Under the pieces are notes generated by a model that did not search any database, was not told the origin of the DNA, and saw only the letters and a list, made by a program, of their open reading frames with translations. A stretch of 64,000 nt of DNA from Labilibacter marinus (GTDB lineage Bacteria > Bacteroidota > Bacteroidia > Bacteroidales > Marinilabiliaceae). Made by a program: the position numbers and the translations under genes. Positions 1 to 7,223 of this stretch are shown here, one piece after another. The DNA lies in contig NZ_LXYE02000030.1 of NCBI RefSeq assembly GCF_001659685.2, positions 103,215 through 167,214 on the forward strand. The letters run 5' to 3'. Numbering within the stretch: position 1 is the first letter of the stretch; every line of letters begins with the position of its first letter.

Positions 1-328
1 CTTTTTTCTCAATATCGTTTCGATTGAAACCTCTGTTTTCTGTAAGCCATTCTTCTAATTCTTTGGTTTTGAAGTATAAACGTTTACCTCTTTTGTAGTG
101 AGGGATTAAACCTCCGCTTGTTAATTTATAAATGTAAGAACGAGAGAATCCTGTATATGCAGAAACCTCATTGATGTCAATTATTTTTTTAAAGTCATGT
201 TCATGGACTGATTCTGTTCTTTGCAAGGACGCATATTCTTTGATTAAATAATTCGCAAATTCAATTAAATCATGCTTTGTAACAGTAAAGCTTATTTGTT
301 CAGGCAATTCTTCGATAAGATTTCTCAT
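1..328 (-). CDS. Excisionase-like helix-turn-helix protein, 3' end cut by window edge
   Basis: Translating the minus strand from an ATG at 328 gives an open frame of 109 codons that runs off the left edge. An acidic N-terminal part is followed, at about residue 61, by a MerR/excisionase-type winged helix (IDINEVSAYTGFSRSYIYKL, then a wing with HYKRGKRLYF and ELEEWL). This is the helix_turn_helix_17 type common beside Bacteroidota integrases. Such proteins act as excisionases or as regulators of mobilisation genes. It lies 550 bases from hipB and on the same strand as the integrase at 2442-3656, so a role in the same mobile element is likely. The C-terminus is not in the window. The HTH call is good; the excisionase role is inference. 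Confidence 0.75.
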   Translation of the reverse strand, partial: MRNLIEELPEQISFTVTKHDLIEFANYLIKEYASLQRTESVHEHDFKKIIDINEVSAYTGFSRSYIYKLTSGGLIPHYKRGKRLYFKTKELEEWLTENRGFNRNDIEKK

Positions 329-460
329 GACGATGTATTTTGAATTTAATTACTGAGAATTAAAGATATCAAATCAACGATTGTAATTGAGGTCTGTTAT
401 TAAATTCCTCATTATTGATTAAATTTAAATAGCTCTAGTGAGGCTATAAAAACAAATTTT

Positions 461-487
461 CAGTTGTGAGGCTCAGGCCTCCAACTG
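461..487. repeat. 27-nt imperfect palindrome, copy 1, CTCAG centre
   Basis: Outer arms CAGTTG / CAACTG enclose inner arms GAGGC / GCCTC around a TCAG loop, with one bulged T. It is preceded by an AAAACA...TTTT tract and followed by TTAATAGGC and six T. A near copy of its left arm (CAATTGGGGT) starts just after those T residues. Confidence 0.6.
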
Positions 488-666
488 AATTTTAATAGGC
501 TTTTTTCAATTGGGGTAGAAGGATTAGTATGTAACGTTTCTACCTGTAAAAAAAAGCGACATATTTTAGAAGTAAACAGAAAGGTTTTTACCCGTATTAA
601 CATTTTATTTTTGCCAATAGTGTTCTTCAAAAAACAAGTAGGTTTGTTCTAATGAAAACAGTTTTT

Positions 667-693
667 CAGTTGAGGTGCTCAGCACCCCAACTG
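667..693. repeat. 27-nt imperfect palindrome, copy 2, CTCAG centre
   Basis: Same length, outer arms (CAGTTG / CAACTG) and CTCAG centre as copy 1, but with inner arms GGTGC / GCACC. The inner-arm change is compensated on both sides, so pairing is kept. It is preceded by AAAACAGTTTTT and followed by ATATTAGAC plus six T. Confidence 0.6.
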
Positions 694-711
694 ATTATAT
701 TAGACTTTTTT

Positions 712-738
712 GAACTATGGTTCTCAGCACCATAGTTC
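712..738. repeat. 27-nt imperfect palindrome, copy 3, CTCAG centre
   Basis: Arms GAACTATGGT / ACCATAGTTC pair over 10 bp around the same CTCAG centre. The outer arms differ completely from copies 1 and 2 yet are still self-complementary. It begins directly after the T-run that follows copy 2. Confidence 0.6.
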
Positions 739-819
739 AAATAACTGATGCAATTGAAATAATACAATGACCACCGTCTGAAGTATTTTGGCTAAATAAA
801 TTAATGCCTTAAGTAAGTC

Positions 820-836
820 TGGTTAATATATTAGCT
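820..836. promoter_or_regulatory. Candidate HipB operator, distal copy
   Basis: A 17-bp sequence TGGTTAATATATTAGCT, identical to the one at 861-877 and containing the perfect palindrome TAATATATTA. The two copies are 41 bp apart, about four helical turns. Repeated palindromes before hipBA are the usual site of HipB autorepression; the assignment here is inference from position. Confidence 0.6.
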
Positions 837-860
837 ATTTATGTATATAATGATTATATT

Positions 861-877
861 TGGTTAATATATTAGCT
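861..877. promoter_or_regulatory. Candidate HipB operator, start-proximal copy
   Basis: Second exact copy of the 17-bp repeat. It ends two bases before the hipB ATG at 880, so a bound repressor would cover the ribosome-binding region, and no separate Shine-Dalgarno sequence fits in front of the start. Confidence 0.6.
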
Positions 878-879
878 GT

Positions 880-1158
880 ATGTACTCAATAGATCCAACA
901 CCAAACGATATTGCTAAGGAATTGGCCAAACGCCACAAAGCCTTACGAAAACAACTAAAGATATCTCAAGCAGAGCTTGCAGAACGTTCAGGTGTATCTT
1001 TAGGTAGTTTAAAAAGATTTGAAACTACTGGTCATATATCACTTGAATCACTGCTTAAATTAGCAAACCTTCTTAATAGATTGCAAGATTTTAATTCTAT
1101 TTTCCAAGCAAAGGATGATATGAGCAAAATCGAAGGACTTTTCACTACTAATTCATGA
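880..1158 (+). CDS. hipB: HipB-type antitoxin, XRE-family DNA-binding protein
   Basis: A 92-residue protein with one Cro/C1-type helix-turn-helix at about residues 22-65 (SQAELAERSGVSLGSLKRFE). It ends seven bases before the hipA start, the normal antitoxin-toxin order. HipB neutralises HipA by binding it and represses the operon by binding repeated operators; the two 17-bp repeats before this gene fit that. The start at 880 is chosen because it is the only ATG ahead of the HTH and lies directly after the second repeat. The HTH and pairing are seen; antitoxin activity follows from the family. Confidence 0.85.
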   Translation: MYSIDPTPNDIAKELAKRHKALRKQLKISQAELAERSGVSLGSLKRFETTGHISLESLLKLANLLNRLQDFNSIFQAKDDMSKIEGLFTTNS

Positions 1159-1165
1159 ATTTACT

Positions 1166-2401
1166 ATGGATAATGTTAAAAATATTTTAGTCTCATTAGA
1201 TATTGAAGGCCAATCTCATGAACTTGGAGAATTAGTACTAAACAATAGGACTATCTACTTTCGTTATAATACTAATTTTTTAAAACTAGGCATAAATATT
1301 TCGCCTATTAAGTTGCCTTTGAGTAGTGAAATAGCAACTGCAGGCCCAGAACCATTCGAAGGATTATTTGGAGTTTTTAGTGATTCGTTGCCCGATGGTT
1401 GGGGTAAGTTATTACTCGATAGAACGCTTGCATCTAAGAAAGTGGATTTACAAAGCTTGACTCCCTTAGATCGTTTGTCTTATGTTGGAGATAAAGGAAT
1501 GGGTGCCTTGTGCTATAGACCAAAGTTTGATGAAGATATTAATGTTTTATCAAAGATAGAGTTAGATACTCTCGCACAGGAGATGGGTCATATTTTAAAG
1601 GGTATTGATTCTGATATTATAGAAGAATTATTTACACTCGGAGGTTCCTCAGGAGGTGCTCGCCCAAAAATATTTGTTGGTTATAATAAGGATACCAACG
1701 AAATAGTGCATGGGCACCATCAATTGGCTGAAGGTTTTGAAGATTGGATTATAAAATTTCCATCTTCTTCAGATAACAAAGAGATTGCCAACGTTGAGTA
1801 TGCCTACCATAAGATGGCTTTAAAAGCAGGGCTTAATATGAGTGAATGTAAATTATTTACAGGCCGCTCAGGGCAAACTTATTTTGGTACAAAGCGCTTC
1901 GATCGCATTAAAGGCAAAAGAATCCATATGCACACAGCTAGTGGTTTAATGCATGATAACTTTAGGATGAGTACCATGGATTATGGACATCTAATGGATT
2001 GTGCATTTCAGATGGAAAAACATGTTGAAGCCTATGAAAAGGTTCTGCGTTTAGCTGCATTTAATGTGTTTGCACACAATAGAGACGATCATAGTAAGAA
2101 TTTTTCATTTTTAATGGATGCCAAAGGGCGTTGGAATTTTGCACCAGTCTATGATTTAACATTCTCAAATTCTGCGTACGGTTTCCATAGTACTATGATT
2201 GCAGGAGAAAGTAAGAATCCTGGAAAGAAACATTTATTAGAGCTAGCTAAACATTTTGGGATAAAAAAACCATATCAACTGTTGGAGGAAGTCCAAGAAG
2301 CCATTTGTCAATGGAATACAATAGCTAAAGAATGTGGTGTTTCTAAAACCTTAATTAATAATATTGAAAAGGTAATGAATGATGTAAATAAAAATGCCTG
2401 A
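1166..2401 (+). CDS. hipA: HipA-type serine/threonine kinase toxin
   Basis: A 411-residue HipA-family protein. In E. coli, HipA phosphorylates glutamyl-tRNA synthetase and induces persistence; other HipA proteins have other tRNA-synthetase targets. Visible motifs are the nucleotide-binding Gly/Ser loop GGSSGGARPK (residues 159-168), the ATP-binding lysine in IIKFPS, the catalytic loop AHNRDDHSKN (303-312, probable catalytic D307 and metal-binding N312), and the metal-binding APVYDLT motif (D330). All key residues are present, so it should be an active kinase. The N-terminal HipA_N domain includes the SLPDGWG motif. It is co-transcribed with hipB. Its target cannot be told from sequence. It lies inside an apparent mobile element next to tRNA-Ser. 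Confidence 0.92.
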   Translation: MDNVKNILVSLDIEGQSHELGELVLNNRTIYFRYNTNFLKLGINISPIKLPLSSEIATAGPEPFEGLFGVFSDSLPDGWGKLLLDRTLASKKVDLQSLTPLDRLSYVGDKGMGALCYRPKFDEDINVLSKIELDTLAQEMGHILKGIDSDIIEELFTLGGSSGGARPKIFVGYNKDTNEIVHGHHQLAEGFEDWIIKFPSSSDNKEIANVEYAYHKMALKAGLNMSECKLFTGRSGQTYFGTKRFDRIKGKRIHMHTASGLMHDNFRMSTMDYGHLMDCAFQMEKHVEAYEKVLRLAAFNVFAHNRDDHSKNFSFLMDAKGRWNFAPVYDLTFSNSAYGFHSTMIAGESKNPGKKHLLELAKHFGIKKPYQLLEEVQEAICQWNTIAKECGVSKTLINNIEKVMNDVNKNA

Positions 2402-2425
2402 ATTTCCCCCAAAAAGGGGAAATTC
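2400..2425. terminator. Perfect 10-bp hairpin between convergent hipA and integrase
   Basis: GAATTTCCCC and GGGGAAATTC pair perfectly around a six-base loop. The left arm starts inside the hipA stop codon. There is no T-run on either side, so it may terminate or simply protect both convergent transcripts. Confidence 0.5.
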
Positions 2426-2441
2426 AGATCATCCATATCCA

Positions 2442-3656
2442 TTAGTATAAATCCTTAATCTTCTCCATGTTTTTTTGAATCAAAGCTTCTGTCGTTCGTG
2501 CATAACGCTGCGTCATTTTAGTGCTTGAATGACCAAGAGTTTTTGAAACAACTTCGAGAGGCATATTATTCTCTAAAGCAACAGTAGTGGCAAAAGTATG
2601 CCGTGCCGTATGTGTTGAAATGGGTTTATCAATACTACATATAATACCAATCTCTTTTAGGTAGGCATTCATCTTTTGATTGCTCAAGACGGGGAGGACT
2701 GCATCCTTTCCCATGAGTTCTGGTTCGTTTTTATATTTAGCCATTAATTTTTTAGCCGCTTCGATAACGAATATGGTACTCATCTGATCGGTTTTAGTAC
2801 GTTTTTTATGTATCCAGGTAATTCCATTTCCATCAGTTGTGATATGCTGTCTTTTTAATGATTTGACATCAGAGAAGGCTAATCCGGTAAAACAGCAAAA
2901 AATAAAAACATCACGAACCTGTCTTAAGCGTTCTATGCTTATATCTTTATTAATGACTATATCCAATTCCTCTTTGGTAAGATATACTGCATCAACAGGC
3001 TTAAGTTTGAATTTAATAGTAGCAAATGGATCTTTCTTCATCCAACCATTAGCCAATGCAATGCGAACAATCTTTTTGAAGTTTTTCAAATACTTAATGG
3101 TAGTGTTGTGGGCACATTTACGTTCAGTTTTTAAGTATAATTCATAATTACGTACAAACTGATGATTCAGGTCTTCCAAGGCTATATCTTCACGTTTGTG
3201 TTGCCAACGAATAAAATCTTTGGTATGTGTATAACAGGTTTCGTAGCGTTGAACTGTATCAGGAGCGAAGTCAATGCCAATTAACTTTCTGGCATTGTCG
3301 TTATGTTCCTGGAATACTTTAAGAATAGTGCGCCTGGTTTCTTTTTTGCCAACAATCTTCTCTTTAATAATTCTGGGAGATACTTGTTGATTGTCCATAA
3401 TGAGGAAATCAAAGTAGGATTTAATTTTTGAAGAGTGAAGCTCTATTAGTTGATTAACTTCCTGTGATTTTTCAGAATTGCCTTTTGCTAATTGTTTTGT
3501 TTCATTCCATTGTTTAGGTTGAATGCTTTTCTTTAAGGCATACTCGTCTCTTTCTTTGTTAATGATGATTCTAACGAAGATAGGAGCTTCTCCGTTTTTA
3601 AGCAATTTTGTCTTCTTGATAAAGAAGTTGATTTTAATGGTCTCAAGTCCACTCAT
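2442..3656 (-). CDS. Tyrosine recombinase / integrase of the mobile element
   Basis: A 404-residue phage-type integrase with the Bacteroidota layout: N-terminal arm-binding domain (about 10-90), SAM-like core-binding domain (about 105-215) and catalytic domain (about 225-400). Catalytic residues seen are H349 and R352 (HTARH), H376 (LGH) and the nucleophile Y385 (MTQRYA). The position of the first catalytic arginine, usually TGLR, reads TGLAFSD. This loss is known from IntDOT of CTnDOT and its relatives, so it is not a sign of decay. Its start is about 250 bases from the 3' end of tRNA-Ser, the usual arrangement for an element integrated into that tRNA gene. It is convergent with hipBA. Confidence 0.93.
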   Translation of the reverse strand: MSGLETIKINFFIKKTKLLKNGEAPIFVRIIINKERDEYALKKSIQPKQWNETKQLAKGNSEKSQEVNQLIELHSSKIKSYFDFLIMDNQQVSPRIIKEKIVGKKETRRTILKVFQEHNDNARKLIGIDFAPDTVQRYETCYTHTKDFIRWQHKREDIALEDLNHQFVRNYELYLKTERKCAHNTTIKYLKNFKKIVRIALANGWMKKDPFATIKFKLKPVDAVYLTKEELDIVINKDISIERLRQVRDVFIFCCFTGLAFSDVKSLKRQHITTDGNGITWIHKKRTKTDQMSTIFVIEAAKKLMAKYKNEPELMGKDAVLPVLSNQKMNAYLKEIGIICSIDKPISTHTARHTFATTVALENNMPLEVVSKTLGHSSTKMTQRYARTTEALIQKNMEKIKDLY

Positions 3657-3752
3657 AATAATAAATTTTTGGTGTTAAAATTATTTTTATGAGTTCATTT
3701 TTAAACGATTTAAAACCGAGTAATAGAGCGCAATACAGAGCTTTTTTAACTC

Positions 3753-3795
3753 TTTCTGGTGGACTATAATGAGGACTTTTTAAGTCCACCAGAAA
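3753..3795. repeat. 13-bp perfect inverted repeat between integrase and tRNA-Ser
   Basis: TTTCTGGTGGACT (3753-3765) and AGTCCACCAGAAA (3783-3795) are exact inverted copies separated by 17 bp, followed by another TCCACC (3796-3801). Its place between integrase and tRNA makes it a candidate integrase arm-type or regulatory site. Confidence 0.5.
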
Positions 3796-3842
3796 TCCAC
3801 CCAAAAACTGCCTTTTTCTGCCTTTTATTGCACACTTTTGCG

Positions 3843-3880
3843 CATTAAAAAACCCTGTAAGTGTTGACTTACAAGGTTTT
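3843..3880 (-). terminator. Rho-independent terminator of tRNA-Ser
   Basis: On the minus strand AACCTTGTAAGT pairs with ACTTACAGGGTT around a four-base loop and is followed by six T. It lies 25 bases past the tRNA 3' end. Confidence 0.75.
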
Positions 3881-3904
3881 ACTTTAAATTGCTTTCGCAC
3901 TCAG

Positions 3905-3989
3905 CGGAGAGAGAGGGATTCGAACCCCCGGTACCTCGCAGTACAATGGTTTTCAAGACCACCGCATTCGACCACTCTGCCATCTCTCC
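3905..3989 (-). tRNA. tRNA-Ser (anticodon UGA)
   Basis: An 85-nt gene without encoded CCA. Acceptor arms GGAGAGA / TCTCTCC pair, G is the discriminator base, the anticodon loop CTTGAAA gives UGA (serine), the T-arm loop is GGTTCGAATCC, and there is the long variable arm of class II tRNAs. The TGGCAGAGTGGT D-arm is typical of bacterial serine tRNAs. The integrase gene and apparent mobile element start at its 3' end, so it is the likely attachment site. Confidence 0.95.
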
Positions 3990-4062
3990 AAAATTTTTAT
4001 ATCTCGTCTGAAACCCTTGCTGTTGCTATTGTTTCAGTGTGTATCTCTTTTGATAACGGGTG

Positions 4063-4091
4063 CAAATGTAGAGGAATTTTTTGAACTGCAA
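4063..4091 (-). promoter_or_regulatory. Probable tRNA-Ser promoter
   Basis: On the minus strand TTG (4091-4089), 18 bases, then TACATTTG (4070-4063), matching the Bacteroidota -33/-7 pattern TTG and TAnnTTTG. Transcription would start about 65 bases before the tRNA. Confidence 0.5.
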
Positions 4092-4190
4092 AAATAAAAA
4101 TGAAAAAAAATATAAGCTTTAATGCTTTGTAGGGCGTAAGTGCTTTTTTTTCAAATGTGTATGTGTTCAAAAAATATTTAAATTATTTTT

Positions 4191-4232
4191 CACCTCAAGC
4201 TACTTGATACCTTTCAAGTATGACTTGAGGTG
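4191..4232. terminator. Long two-part hairpin after the sigma-factor operon
   Basis: CACCTCAAG (4191-4199) pairs with CTTGAGGTG (4224-4232), and inside it ACTTGA (4202-4207) pairs with TCAAGT (4214-4219). It follows the last gene of the minus-strand operon. No strong T-run, so termination is inferred. Confidence 0.45.
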
Positions 4233-4246
4233 TTATTGTAATGCTT

Positions 4247-4903
4247 TTAAAACTTACCAAATTTAAAAGCCAAACCAAAATTCCATCCATGCAACATGTT
4301 TTTTGAAGCTATTGAACTGAAGTCTGTACCTTCGCTCGTATAGCTTAAGTTAACATCGCTGGTATATCTATAACTACATGATAATGCAAATCGCATAAAC
4401 TTAACCACATTAAATTCTAATTCAACTCCAGGTTCCAATACAAAAAATGCGTCGCTATCTTCATAAGTATCCTCATAGTTGTAATTGTTATCATAGTCAA
4501 AGTTGGTAGTTGTATACGCAACACCTCCAGCTCCAATAAGTATTGGAAAGGATAGGTGCACTGGGTGTTTAGCTCCAATAATAGGCTCTAAAAGAAGTCC
4601 CCCATAACCTCCCGCAAACTCATAATCCTTGTTTAAACTAACATCATGTTTTGGTTCGGTAATAAATCCATAACCGCCCAAACCTAAGGTAAAAGCATGG
4701 TTAATGACCCATCCTCCTTTAGCTCCCATCAAAATGGCATCTCTGTTGGCTATATTTGAATAATTAACCATCAGGCCACCGTATCCACCATTGCTACGGA
4801 CCGACTCATTACTAAAAATGGTTCTTATTTCATTTGATTCTTCCTGTGCATAAACAAGGTTAGTAACACAGGCAACGGCAATGATTAAAAGTAAATGTTT
4901 CAT
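4247..4903 (-). CDS. Secreted beta-rich protein, probable small outer membrane barrel
   Basis: A 218-residue protein with an N-terminal signal peptide (MKHLLLIIAVACVTNLVYAQ, cut after AQ). The remainder alternates hydrophobic and polar residues as in small outer membrane barrels, with repeated glycine-rich strands (GGYGGLMVNY, GGYGFIT, GGYGGLLLEP), an acidic tyrosine-rich loop around residue 135 and a final LAFKFGKF strand that ends in aromatic F. It is the last gene of the minus-strand run that begins with the ECF sigma factor at 7790. No enzyme motif is seen, and the ligand or role is unknown. Confidence 0.6.
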   Translation of the reverse strand: MKHLLLIIAVACVTNLVYAQEESNEIRTIFSNESVRSNGGYGGLMVNYSNIANRDAILMGAKGGWVINHAFTLGLGGYGFITEPKHDVSLNKDYEFAGGYGGLLLEPIIGAKHPVHLSFPILIGAGGVAYTTTNFDYDNNYNYEDTYEDSDAFFVLEPGVELEFNVVKFMRFALSCSYRYTSDVNLSYTSEGTDFSSIASKNMLHGWNFGLAFKFGKF

Positions 4904-4967
4904 GGTATAATTGTTTTTCTTTTTCTTAAATCGATAAAAATGTAATTAGCATATATTTTTAATGCAG

Positions 4968-5486
4968 TTAAAATGTATATCCCAATCCTATGGATATTAA
5001 ATCCATATTAACTTTAAATGCGGTGGCGCCTCCAAATTCAAAGTTGGGATTGATATCTGTTGAAATCACAAAAGGATATTTCAAAAATCTATATTCTAAT
5101 CCTATAATTCCGTCTAAACCAGCAGCAAAATAGTTTCCCCTATATTCGTTAGTAGGGCGCCAAGGTTTAAAAGGGTTATTTCGTTTGTATCTAGTATAAT
5201 ATCTAAAGTGAGCACCATATCCATAAAATAGAAACAATTGATAGTTCTGTTTTTTAGGAAATGCTAGCTGATGAAATGTTCTGTACGCATTTAATGTTAT
5301 ACCTCCGTCTCTAAAACCTAACTGGGCAGAAAAAGCCGTTTCGTTGGGTAAAAGTCGTTTGTAATTAAAACCTGTGTATACACCTGTTTTAAGAGAAACC
5401 AGATTTTTGTAATCCTGCCCTTTTGCATTTGAGCAATAAGCTAGGATGAAACTAAAAAATAAGAGTTTATATATAGTTGTATTCAT
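4968..5486 (-). CDS. Small outer membrane beta-barrel-like protein
   Basis: A 172-residue protein with a signal peptide (residues 1-23, ending NAKGQ) and a body of short amphipathic strands with many Tyr, Phe and Gly (FSAQLGFRDGGITLNAYR, YQLFLFYGYGAHFRYY), ending in SIGLGYTF with a terminal Phe as in outer membrane barrels. It lies between the DUF4097-like gene and the 218-residue barrel of the sigma-factor operon and is probably co-transcribed. Its length suits an eight-stranded barrel. Function unknown. Confidence 0.6.
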   Translation of the reverse strand: MNTTIYKLLFFSFILAYCSNAKGQDYKNLVSLKTGVYTGFNYKRLLPNETAFSAQLGFRDGGITLNAYRTFHQLAFPKKQNYQLFLFYGYGAHFRYYTRYKRNNPFKPWRPTNEYRGNYFAAGLDGIIGLEYRFLKYPFVISTDINPNFEFGGATAFKVNMDLISIGLGYTF

Positions 5487-5561
5487 GGGGCTTGAAGTTA
5501 TTAGGGAATGGATATTAAAATCCTCTCTAAGCTATGTTTAAAGGAACTTGTACCTGACTAA

Positions 5562-6647
5562 TTAATAAATATTTAAGTTGGCTTCTGTAATATCAATTTT
5601 TACATTACTGCTACTGTTCTTATTCAGATGGTAGCCAGATTTTGTTAAAGTACCTTCTTCATCAGCTACTTCTGCAGGTTGCCAGATAATACTTTTATCG
5701 CTACTGCAATTTGCCTTTAGATATGATGTTTTAATGTTGTAAGCATCTTCTTTAGGTAGCTTAAGCCATACATCGGCATGTGTACTATATATAGTTATGG
5801 ATTCAAATCCACTTTGACAATTTAATTTTTTTAGAATGCCATATTTTAATCTAATATTAGCTTCGGAGCTGATGTTGTTGATAAATAGCTGGCAAAACTC
5901 AGTTTCAGAAAACAAATAGTTGGTATTAGTTATTTCAATATCACCTCGTTTACTGGTAAGTTTTAATAGGTTAGCCTCTTCAATATTTAAGTTAGAAGAT
6001 TTACTTTCAATGGTTAAATTATTAGCTTTAGTAATGCTGGCTTCTAAAAAGTTTAGCTTTAGGTTACCGCGTTCAATGGCATTTAATCTAGCACTTCCAA
6101 AGGATAATTCTAACTGGTTATTTCCTTTTAACTCTCTGGCTTGAAAATCACCATTACTTAATTTTATATCGGTGTCACCTAGTAAACTAGGCAGTATTAT
6201 ATTGCCATATTTATTATCAATATTTAAATTGATATAGTTGGGTATAGTAATGTAATAATCAACATGTGTTTGATCTGCGTTAGAAGAAAACAAATTGGTA
6301 GCTTCTTTTAAATCCTTAAATAAAGAAGAGTAGCTATTTCCGTACTGTGTTTTAACGGTTCTGTATAAGCTATTTCCTGCAAAATCGAAGTTTACACTAT
6401 TCTTAATTTTCTTAAATCGATTTTCATTTTTTTCTGCAATAATAAATTCAATATTAATTTTTACAGAATCCTTGTCCCAAGTATCTACATATACCGAACC
6501 ATACTTATTGCTTAGTTCTAATGTACCCGAGGGCGCAATTTTAAAGGTTTTAGAAATGTTAGATTCTTCCCTGAAATTTTGAGCGGAGGTGCTGAGGTTA
6601 ATTCCCCACAAACCTGTTAATATGATGAGTATTTTAAAGTATCGCAT
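5562..6647 (-). CDS. Secreted DUF4097/DUF2807-like beta-repeat protein
   Basis: A 361-residue protein with a signal peptide (cut near STSAQ). From about residue 40 it has the repeated short-strand pattern of putative adhesin families DUF4097/DUF2807 (GTLELSNKYGSVYVDTW, NLNIDNKYGNIILP, NGDFQARELKGNNQLELSF), which are built of stacked beta-turn repeats. In Bacteroidota such genes often sit just behind an ECF sigma and anti-sigma pair, as here (25 bases after the anti-sigma-like gene). It probably acts at the cell envelope. The family call is from the pattern, not a search. Confidence 0.6.
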   Translation of the reverse strand: MRYFKILIILTGLWGINLSTSAQNFREESNISKTFKIAPSGTLELSNKYGSVYVDTWDKDSVKINIEFIIAEKNENRFKKIKNSVNFDFAGNSLYRTVKTQYGNSYSSLFKDLKEATNLFSSNADQTHVDYYITIPNYINLNIDNKYGNIILPSLLGDTDIKLSNGDFQARELKGNNQLELSFGSARLNAIERGNLKLNFLEASITKANNLTIESKSSNLNIEEANLLKLTSKRGDIEITNTNYLFSETEFCQLFINNISSEANIRLKYGILKKLNCQSGFESITIYSTHADVWLKLPKEDAYNIKTSYLKANCSSDKSIIWQPAEVADEEGTLTKSGYHLNKNSSSNVKIDITEANLNIY

Positions 6648-6671
6648 AACGTATTGTTTATTCTGTCCCTA

Positions 6672-7214
6672 TTAAATATTAGAAATCTTAGTTTGCTCAG
6701 TTTCTATTTCTTGCTGAGGTTCAATGTATTTAAGTATATCTTCTAATATTTGTAATTTCATCCTGTAATTTTGTACCATAGCTTCTACCACCTCGGTATT
6801 TGAAATATTTTCCTGAAGATCATTTTTAAGCTCAAGCATAGCCTTATCAAGTAAGGCAAGTTCAGCTTCAATGTCTGTTTTAATATCAGGATCGCTCGAT
6901 GTGAGTTTAAATATTTGCTGTTTCTTTTGTAATACCTTGTTATTATAATACTGTTCCGTCTCTAGCACTTCCTCATAAGCTGCTGACATATGTTGTTGTT
7001 GAGGTTGACTAGTTGAGAAATAGTTGTATCCCAACAGTGCCACCATTAATATAGCTGCTGCTCCTGAAATACGGTATGTAATAAGCTTTCGGCTTAAGCC
7101 TCGTTTTTTTTGAGTGTCTTGCGATATTCTTTCCCACATATCGCCTGAGGGCGTTAAGTCATCAAATGAACCGCGATTCTCCTCTATGTATTTATCAAGT
7201 TTATCAGTCATCAT
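6672..7214 (-). CDS. Membrane-anchored anti-sigma-factor-like protein
   Basis: A 180-residue protein with a soluble N-terminal part (about 1-46, with GDMWERI), one membrane segment (about 48-66, ISGAAAILMVALLGYNYFS) and a C-terminal charged helical region (about 80-165) likely to form a coiled coil. It starts nine bases after the ECF sigma gene. Size, topology and position fit an anti-sigma factor or a regulatory membrane partner of that sigma. There is no zinc-binding HxxxCxxC anti-sigma motif, so it would belong to a non-zinc type. Two ATG codons in tandem (7214 and 7211) can both serve as start. Confidence 0.55.
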   Translation of the reverse strand: MMTDKLDKYIEENRGSFDDLTPSGDMWERISQDTQKKRGLSRKLITYRISGAAAILMVALLGYNYFSTSQPQQQHMSAAYEEVLETEQYYNNKVLQKKQQIFKLTSSDPDIKTDIEAELALLDKAMLELKNDLQENISNTEVVEAMVQNYRMKLQILEDILKYIEPQQEIETEQTKISNI

Positions 7215-7223
7215 TTAATGTTT

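Larger units (their letters stand above)
329..879. other. Gene-free stretch between divergent HTH gene and hipB, rich in hairpins
   Basis: About 550 bases with no credible reading frame. It holds three 27-nt imperfect palindromes (listed separately), a T-rich spacer after the first two of them, and the hipB operator-like repeats at its right end. It must also contain the promoters for the divergent genes on either side. No clear TTG-N20-TAnnTTTG promoter was found. Confidence 0.6.

Noticed and set aside
461..738. Resemblance of the three hairpins to integron attC sites (CAACTG/CAGTTG ends)
   Set aside because: The R'/R'' consensus is not matched, there are no cassettes between them and no integron integrase.
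3643..3900. 85-codon open frame between integrase and tRNA-Ser
   Set aside because: It runs through the tRNA terminator and the perfect inverted repeat, overlaps the integrase start and has no protein-like features.
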